Assembly (NCBI RefSeq): GCF_015351025.1
Contig: NZ_JADKRV010000011.1
Coordinates: 1-64,000, forward strand
Length of the DNA: 64,000 bases
From: Curtobacterium sp. VKM Ac-1376
Lineage (GTDB): Bacteria > Actinomycetota > Actinomycetes > Actinomycetales > Microbacteriaceae
Direction of reading: 5' to 3'
The position numbers were made by a program, and so were the translations under genes. Positions 58,805 through 64,000 of this stretch are shown one piece after another (the stretch's first letter is position 1; each line of letters opens with the position of its first letter). A model generated the notes under the pieces. It saw nothing but the letters and a program-made list of their open reading frames with translations, ran no database searches and had not been told where the DNA came from.

Positions 58805-60070
58805 TCAGTTGCCTGACCCAGTTCGGATCGTCGCCTCCACCCGTGCGTCGAGATCTACTCGTCGTCGGCCGGCGGCCACCCATGCGGTCACACCCGCTGC
58901 GATGAACCCCGCGGCGATGACCGGAGCGCCCCAGAGCGTGCCACCTGCAAGCGCGACCGACCACACCGCGGGGCCGAGCGCCGATCCGACTCCGGCCGTC
59001 CAGGCGTACACACCCTGGTAAGAGCCCATGTAGCGCGAGTCGGCCAGGTCGTAGGACAGGTCGAATGCTCCGGCGACCTGCAGGAGCTCGCCAAGTGAAT
59101 GGATGACGACGAGCGCGAGGACAAGCGCCACCCCAGCCCCGCTGCCGCTCAGGAGGAGAGCAAGCACGAAGCCCGCGGACGAAATTCCAAGCATCAGCCC
59201 TGCGAAGAGCAGCGAGCGCCCAGCCGCTGGCACGCCGTCGACGCGCGCTGACATCGGTGCCTGGCAGAGGACGACGATGGCGGTGTTGACCAGCAGAGCG
59301 GTCGGCGCGAGCCATTCCGGCAAGCCTGGTCTCGTCGCCACGAGGAGCGGCACACCGACCGTCAGCGCGGCGTACTGGACACCGAGGACGCCGTTCATGC
59401 TCATCACGACGACGTAAGTCCTGTCCGACCAAGCGGCTATCGTGCCGGAGCGACGCGAAGATGCTCCGGTGCGCCTCTCCGGGGTTTGCTGCACGTCTCG
59501 CAGCTTGGTGAGATAGACGGCGGCGAGGACCAAGAAGGTCAAGGCGTTGCCGATCAGTAGCCAACGCAGCTCGGACCCGGGCAGGACGGTGACGGCGATC
59601 GCGGCGATCGCGGCACCTGACGCGATCCCGAGGTTCGCGCATGAGCGCAGCTGCGCCCGGACCTTACCTCGTTGCTCCTTCGGGGAAATGTGCGCGTTGA
59701 GGACGCCGCGTACAACCTTTGAGCCCTGCGCGGCGAAGGCGGCGACAAGTGCGCCGATACCGAACGTCACGATGGAGTCGGCGAAGGCGAGCCAGACCAT
59801 CGCCGCGGCCTCAACGACCAGAAAAGCGGTTCCTACCCGGACGGCTCGGTGCCGGTCGAGGACGCCACCCGCTGCGGGGAGAAACAACAGACCCCCAACG
59901 GCAGCTACGGTCGCGACCACGCCGACCTGCGCTGCCGGCAGGTGGACGCCGCCGACGAAGTAGAGGATGAGTACCGCGCCGTAGAGGCCCGTGCCCAACG
60001 AATTGAACAGTAGCCCGAGCGCGAGCCATCGTGCCACCGGCTCGGTCGGTATAAATGTGAGGAACCTCAA
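58805..60070 (-). CDS. MFS transporter, probable exporter of the cluster-2 product
   Basis: 421 residues with about twelve membrane segments, beginning ARWLALGLLFNSLGTGLYGAVLILYFVGG and with GGVLDRHRAVRVGTAF in the motif A position. It overlaps the ATP-grasp gene's stop by four bases (ATGA), so exporter and ligase are co-expressed, and it converges on the nine-gene plus-strand operon with 20 bp between them. Layout and length resemble the MFS at 30839. Confidence 0.82.
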   Translation of the reverse strand: MRFLTFIPTEPVARWLALGLLFNSLGTGLYGAVLILYFVGGVHLPAAQVGVVATVAAVGGLLFLPAAGGVLDRHRAVRVGTAFLVVEAAAMVWLAFADSIVTFGIGALVAAFAAQGSKVVRGVLNAHISPKEQRGKVRAQLRSCANLGIASGAAIAAIAVTVLPGSELRWLLIGNALTFLVLAAVYLTKLRDVQQTPERRTGASSRRSGTIAAWSDRTYVVVMSMNGVLGVQYAALTVGVPLLVATRPGLPEWLAPTALLVNTAIVVLCQAPMSARVDGVPAAGRSLLFAGLMLGISSAGFVLALLLSGSGAGVALVLALVVIHSLGELLQVAGAFDLSYDLADSRYMGSYQGVYAWTAGVGSALGPAVWSVALAGGTLWGAPVIAAGFIAAGVTAWVAAGRRRVDLDARVEATIRTGSGN

Positions 60071-61302
60071 CCCTGGTCGCTCGACTCGTCGTCCGAGGTC
60101 ACGATGCGGACAGCGGCACGGAGTGCCTCTGCTACTTCGGCCGCTTCCGCTGCGTCCCTGCCATCCGCGATGACGTAACCCGGTCGATCTCCGGACCGTC
60201 GCACGGGGTTCACGGTGTCTCCCGCGCTAACTCCTACGTGGACCTCCTTCGGAGCAGAGAGGGTCGGTGCGGAGACGGTCCTTACGATTCCAGGCTCGGG
60301 TGCAAGGAATCGGATAGCTGCGCCTCGATCTCCCACGGTCGCAGGCAGACTCGAGGTTCGTCCGGCGGCCGCATCGATGAGCAGCGCGGGAAGATCGATG
60401 CCCGTGGTGACCCGCAGAAGGACACGGATCTTGTCCCCGCCGATCCGATCATGCGACTCGAGGATCAGCGGACCTCGCTCGGTGACTTTCACCTCGGTAT
60501 GGGCTGGCCCGTCGACAACGCCGACCGCGTCGAGAAAGAGGGTCACGAGCGCTCGAATCGCTGACGTCTCGGCCATCGATAGCTGGGACGGCATGGTGTG
60601 GCCCGTCTCGACAAAGTTGGAGTTGACCTGCTTGTCGGTCACGGCGAGGACATGATGGACACCACCGATCGTGACTGACTCGACGCTGACCTCAGGCCCC
60701 GTGAGAAACTCCTCGGCTAGGGCCAAACCAGAGCCTGACGCTGTGAAGTCTCGCCACGCTGCAGCAGCCTCGTCCGGTGAATCGATCCGGAAGATTCCCC
60801 GACTGCCAACACCGTCGCGCGGCTTCAGAATCACTGGTCCACCCGCTTGCTCGCAGAAGCGAATGAGGTCTGCGAGGCTCTCCGGGGTTGACGAGAGGAC
60901 TGGGCTGAGTCCTGACTCGGCGAGCCGCTTTCGCATCGCAGGCTTGTCCTTCAGCAGCTGTACTGTCTCCAACGAGTTGCCTTGAACCCCGAGATACTCC
61001 CGGGCAGCCGCGGCCGGGATCAGCCCACGTTCGGTAAGCGACATCACGGCCGAGAATGGGCGTGCTGCGTGAAGGGGTAGCAGGACGGCGCGCACTGCGT
61101 CGAGGTCGGCGAAAGAAGCCTCAAGGACCAGCTCGGCTTGTGCGGCTTCCGCCAAGGGCGCCGTCTCTGCGTCGTGCAGGTAGACAACATCCACGCCTCG
61201 CCCGACAGCCGTTCTGATCAGGTGGCCCGTTCCACCGACGACTGCGATGCGAGGCCGAGAATCAGCATGCCGCGCGTTGAGGTCGGACTTGCTCTGCTGC
61301 AT
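60067..61302 (-). CDS. ATP-grasp ligase (cluster 2, minus-strand copy)
   Basis: 411 residues, similar to amino-acid ligases of the BacD/carnosine-synthase type. Core motifs are LLKDKPAMRKRLAESGL, PVILKPRDGVGSRGIFRID, LALAEEFLTGPEVSVESV, NFVETGHTMPSQL (dipeptide-ligase-like loop) and HTEVKVTERGPLILESHDRIGGDKI. A Rossmann-like N-terminus (RIAVVGGTGHLIRTAVGRG) precedes it. Expected chemistry is ATP-dependent peptide or amide formation. It is the first gene of a two-gene minus-strand operon with the exporter. Confidence 0.85.
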   Translation of the reverse strand: MQQSKSDLNARHADSRPRIAVVGGTGHLIRTAVGRGVDVVYLHDAETAPLAEAAQAELVLEASFADLDAVRAVLLPLHAARPFSAVMSLTERGLIPAAAAREYLGVQGNSLETVQLLKDKPAMRKRLAESGLSPVLSSTPESLADLIRFCEQAGGPVILKPRDGVGSRGIFRIDSPDEAAAAWRDFTASGSGLALAEEFLTGPEVSVESVTIGGVHHVLAVTDKQVNSNFVETGHTMPSQLSMAETSAIRALVTLFLDAVGVVDGPAHTEVKVTERGPLILESHDRIGGDKIRVLLRVTTGIDLPALLIDAAAGRTSSLPATVGDRGAAIRFLAPEPGIVRTVSAPTLSAPKEVHVGVSAGDTVNPVRRSGDRPGYVIADGRDAAEAAEVAEALRAAVRIVTSDDESSDQG

Positions 61303-62295
61303 GAGTCGCCCCAGTTCCTACCAGAAGTGTTCGTCGAAGGGAGTCGCGATCGTCCCCCAACGTTGCTACGACACTCCCAGACTCCCGGTTGGTTCTGCAA
61401 CTTGCGGCGCGCTGCGTTACGCGAGCCGTCCCGCGCGCGGCATCGCAGTGTGCCTCCCCAGTAACGGCCCGGTTGACCCGCGCCTGGGCGGCAACGGTCT
61501 TGCCGTATCTCTCCTCCGGCTCACGACTCGGATCCCTCTTCATGGACGAACCGATCCGTCTCTTCTCTGAGGACTCGACTTCTGGATCTCGCAAACCGCA
61601 GCGCGGTCTGCAAGCGCCTCGCAACGCTACAGGCCGCCGCCGAGGAGCTATTCGACGCCTAGCCGCAACCCCGCCTGACCAGGGCTTACTTGAAAAAGGG
61701 GAAAATCGGAGCAGGCCCAGGGGAAACCCAGCGGACGGGGCCAGCGCAGTAGCCGTGCATCCGCTCAACCGTGCGGGCCGTCGAGACCTGCAAATGACCC
61801 GCCACAGAAAACCCCCGTTCACGCGGGGGTTTTCTTCTTTCACGGATCGGCTCTGGTGCCGATGCGCCGCACTCTCGGAAGGCACCGCTCTGCACCGCGG
61901 CTCTCGCGGCTGCCTCCTCTCCGGCTCGGGCTGCTCCTCCAGGGCTGGCGCCCGCAGGTGTACTTGCCTGTTCCTGGTACTGATCCGCCGCAGGCTGTGA
62001 ACCAACACCTTCGTTCGCCGCGCACACCGCTCCGCGAGGACGGGCGAGGAAGTAGGGGCCATCGCACGCAGGTGGCCACGTCGGCGCTGCGGCGTGTCCA
62101 TGAGGCGGGAGGCGGGCGAGAGTGCCGCCGGCGTCGGTACAGCCTCGTTCAGCCCATCGGCGATCGGAACTGGCTCGAACGGGCGCTCGACCTGGAACAG
62201 ACGCGCCCTGGGAAAGGTCACAGCGCTGAAGCGCTCACCCGGAGGCCTACACCGCTGGACCACTCCCCGTACCATGACCGCGGCGGCTTGCTGGG
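61303..62295. other. gene-poor stretch with one coding fragment
   Basis: No complete gene is convincing in almost 1 kb. A fragment ending at TAG 61660-61662 reads LRTRLLDLANRSAVCKRL, then ATLQAAAEELFDA. It looks like the C-terminus of a real helical protein but has no usable start, so it is probably a remnant. Long arginine/proline-rich frames on both strands are GC-skew artefacts. A strong terminator-type hairpin lies at 61807-61834. The stretch may be an old insertion or deletion junction at the right end of cluster 2. Confidence 0.35.
61807..61834. terminator. intrinsic terminator, bidirectional
   Basis: GAAAACCCCCG and its exact complement flank a six-base loop; the A and T runs at the base and a TTCTTTC tail make a textbook rho-independent terminator usable on both strands. 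No intact gene ends beside it, which suggests the gene it once served has been lost. Confidence 0.8.
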
Positions 62296-63207
62296 TCAGG
62301 GCTGTCTGACGATGACCTTGCCACTGCGGCTCTCAGCGGTGACGTGCGCCTCGATCACCTCGGCCAGCGGGAACTCGTGGTCGACTCGGGGCGTCCACAG
62401 ACCGGCCTGTCCGAGTGCGGCCGCGGCCCGGAGGAGTGCTGAGTCATGGCGCGCGACGACACTCCTTGCGCCCAATCGGGCAGCCTCTTGAGCGCCGAGG
62501 ACAGTGACGACTCGGTCGGCTTTCCCGACGATGGTCACGATATCGGGCAGCGAGTCGGACGGGGCGGGGGCAGCGTGCACTGCGGCGTCGACGCCGCTCG
62601 GTGCGAGGGCGGCAACTCGTTCCGGCAGCCCCCGGCCGTAGGTGGTCGGGACGACGCCCATGGCCTCGAGGTGGGGGAAGTTGCTCCGGGTGCCCGTGCC
62701 GATGACGATGGCCCCCGCGGCGCGGGCGAATGCTGCAGCTGCGCTGCCCACGGCCCCGGAAGCGCCCTCGATGAGCACCGTCGCGCCCTCCAGGTCGCCG
62801 AGCGTTCCGACGGCTGTGGCGGCGGTAGCACCCGCGAGACCTGCTGCTGCGGCCTGCGCCGTCGTCCACTGTTCGGGCACGGCGCTCCATGCAGTCAGAA
62901 CGGCAAACTCTGCCGTTGTGCCACTGATCCCGCCGTTGAGTCCGAAGACGACGTCACCGACCTGAGTGTCGGTCACGCCTGGCCCGACTTCGTCGACGAC
63001 GCCGGCCGCATCCATACCGGGCACAGCGGGGAGGTCCAGTGGCAGAACCTGCGCGAGGTTGCCGGCGCGCAGCATCACGTCGATCTGGTTGACGCTCGCA
63101 GCGCGGACGCCGATGCGGATCGAGCCCGGGCCGGCGTGGGGTTCCGGCGCGTCCTCGACGACGAGGACATCAGCGGTTCCGTATGAGTGGTATCGGGCAG
63201 CGTGCAC
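62296..63207 (-). CDS. NADP-dependent quinone-reductase-like (MDR family) oxidoreductase
   Basis: 303 residues. The N-terminal GroES-like domain shows IRIGVRAASVNQIDVMLRAG, LPAVPGMDAAGVVDEVGPGV and VGDVVFGL; the nucleotide-binding domain shows ATVLIEGASGAVGSAAAAFARAAGAIVIGTG. No zinc-binding cysteines are present, so this is a zinc-independent quinone-reductase-type enzyme. The GTG start at 63207 has GGAGAG ten bases upstream. It begins five bases after the SnoaL-like gene's stop, so the two form an operon. Confidence 0.87.
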   Translation of the reverse strand: MHAARYHSYGTADVLVVEDAPEPHAGPGSIRIGVRAASVNQIDVMLRAGNLAQVLPLDLPAVPGMDAAGVVDEVGPGVTDTQVGDVVFGLNGGISGTTAEFAVLTAWSAVPEQWTTAQAAAAGLAGATAATAVGTLGDLEGATVLIEGASGAVGSAAAAFARAAGAIVIGTGTRSNFPHLEAMGVVPTTYGRGLPERVAALAPSGVDAAVHAAPAPSDSLPDIVTIVGKADRVVTVLGAQEAARLGARSVVARHDSALLRAAAALGQAGLWTPRVDHEFPLAEVIEAHVTAESRSGKVIVRQP

Positions 63208-63212
63208 GCTGT

Positions 63213-63629
63213 TCAACTCTCCGACCTGGGATGGGTGCCGACTGGCTCGCTTGCGATGTGCAGTCGATGACATCGTCCCGAGCGGTCGAAGTGCACGGTC
63301 CAGATGTTTCCGAAGGAGCCGCGCTCCCGGTAGTTCGCCACTCCAGCGATCACGGCGTAGTCGTCGGAGACCGAGAGAACGTCCCAGGTGAATGTCCAGC
63401 CGCCTTGTTGCCAGTCTCGGCGCCCCAACCAACCAGCGATGATGCGTTCCCGTCCAACCCAGTGCGCGTTGTGGAAGTCGTCGTGGTATTCCGCTTCAGC
63501 GGAGAACACAGCACGGACATGTGAGCGCTCGTTGCTTCGCCAGGCGAGGAGATAGCGCTCGACCCACCCGTGAACGGCGGACTGTGTCAGAGTCGTGGCC
63601 CTGCTGTCGAGCGTCATCGTCGGTGTCAT
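63213..63629 (-). CDS. SnoaL/NTF2-like protein
   Basis: 138 residues. The cone-shaped NTF2-like fold is suggested by VHGWVERYLLAWRSNERSHVRAVFSAEAEYHDDFHNAHWVGRERIIAGWLGRRDW followed by beta strands (GWTFTWDVLSVSDDYAVIAGVANYRE, IWTVHFDRSGRCHRLHIASEP). The D-D-F-H and W residues line the usual pocket. It is the first gene of a pair with the oxidoreductase. Its substrate is unknown. Confidence 0.75.
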   Translation of the reverse strand: MTPTMTLDSRATTLTQSAVHGWVERYLLAWRSNERSHVRAVFSAEAEYHDDFHNAHWVGRERIIAGWLGRRDWQQGGWTFTWDVLSVSDDYAVIAGVANYRERGSFGNIWTVHFDRSGRCHRLHIASEPVGTHPRSES

Positions 63630-63699
63630 GGATCGACCTTCGCCGTTCGCGGCGTCGGGCGGGAGGGCGGTGGAACCTGGGTGTGCCGCACCCCGGAAG

Positions 63700-63871
63700 C
63701 AATCAGCTTGACGCCTGAGCGTAGGCAGTCAGGCTCTTGACCATCCGTCGATCTTTCCAGTGGGCCATGCGTTCGATGCGGGGGGATCCGGCGTGTCTCG
63801 GGGACAACGATGCTCGGGTCCCAGAGGCGACGAGGTCGAGTGGACGTTTCAACACTCGGTGCGCGTTTCAT
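63700..63871 (-). pseudogene. possible small gene broken at a C-run
   Basis: An ATG at 63871 has a strong AAAGGAG eight bases upstream and reads MKRAPSVETSTRPRRLWDPS, then IVVPETRRIPP. At the C-run near 63781-63787 (plus strand GGGGGG) a frame change gives RIERMAHWKDRRMVKSL, then TAYAQASS and TGA. The good ribosome site and the protein-like second half suggest one small gene with a one-base indel. It could equally be two chance frames. The remaining bases to 64000 show nothing I can name. Confidence 0.3.
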
Positions 63872-64000
63872 CGCCCGATCTCCTTTCAGTGACGTTGCGG
63901 GTGCCTGGCCCCGTCATGCGGCATCAGAGACCATCGCCGTCTGCGGAGGTGCCTTCAGACGTGAGTACCGGTCGGTGTCGAGCTGAGGGCAGTCGTGCTG

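Noticed and set aside
61262..62275. A 337-residue minus-strand frame and several plus-strand frames in the gene-poor stretch
   Set aside because: They are Arg/Pro-rich with no motif, cross the terminator hairpin at 61807-61834, and overlap each other without one being better supported.
1..64000. CRISPR array, tRNA, rRNA or riboswitch
   Set aside because: I saw no regularly spaced repeats, no cloverleaf with a GGTTC-type T-loop, and no conserved riboswitch core. This was a visual scan, so an atypical tRNA or small RNA could be missed.

Overview
The window is high-GC DNA from an actinobacterium. An Lsr2 nucleoid protein, a GT87-type mannosyltransferase, frequent GTG and TTG starts, several leaderless promoters and LexA boxes of the actinobacterial type all point that way. 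A Microbacteriaceae member is my best guess, but no marker gene settles the family. Almost everything here looks accessory: an IS30 end at the left edge, defence genes, two small-molecule gene clusters built around ATP-grasp ligases, several broken genes, and no housekeeping, tRNA or rRNA genes.

Layout. 1-4.1 kb: IS30 transposase end, flavin-reductase-like protein, MFS exporter, Nudix hydrolase, and a divergent esterase/MarR pair sharing a mirrored operator. 4.6-9.0 kb: a seven-gene minus-strand operon with its own leaderless promoter, holding two AbiEi-like winged-helix paralogues, a protein with VbhA-like and MbcA-like parts, a Phd-like antitoxin, and small proteins that appear to share one domain. 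9.0-10.5 kb: an AT-rich repeat patch and two small genes. 10.6-11.0 kb: lsr2. 11.2-18.9 kb: a five-gene modification and sensing operon (Dcm-Vsr fusion, N6-adenine methyltransferase, GHKL ATPase with a histidine-kinase-like C-terminus, receiver-like protein, unknown protein). 19.0-33.4 kb: biosynthetic cluster 1, centred on a leaderless operon of two ATP-grasp enzymes, an acyl-CoA dehydrogenase, a class III aminotransferase, a P-loop kinase, a GMC oxidoreductase and an amidinotransferase, flanked by exporters, a glycosyltransferase, a LOG-family protein and a GT87 mannosyltransferase. The product is probably guanidine-bearing.

33.5-48.1 kb: a second accessory block. It has a GHKL ATPase with a C-terminal nuclease-like domain, a frameshifted Abi protein, a frameshifted NYN protein beside an intact PIN protein, a lysis-like cassette flanked by two SOS boxes (glycoside-hydrolase-like protein, holin-like protein, endolysin-like amidase, small LuxR-type protein), and an FRG protein beside a doubly broken PIN-like gene.

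48.2-61.3 kb: biosynthetic cluster 2. Nine tightly coupled plus-strand genes are followed by a convergent pair (MFS exporter and ATP-grasp). The set combines three ATP-grasp enzymes, two dCTP-deaminase-like domains with complementary catalytic-residue losses (one fused to a PEP-synthase/rifampicin-phosphotransferase-like module), a CYTH protein, a HAD phosphatase, an alkaline-phosphatase-superfamily phosphodiesterase, a P-loop kinase and a metallophosphoesterase. I recognise no described pathway; a nucleotide-derived, amide-ligated product is an inference. 61.3-64 kb: a gene-poor stretch with a strong terminator, then a quinone-reductase-like enzyme and a SnoaL-like protein.

Starts were chosen from Shine-Dalgarno sites, translational overlaps and leaderless promoters. 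All family assignments come from reading motifs, with no database search.
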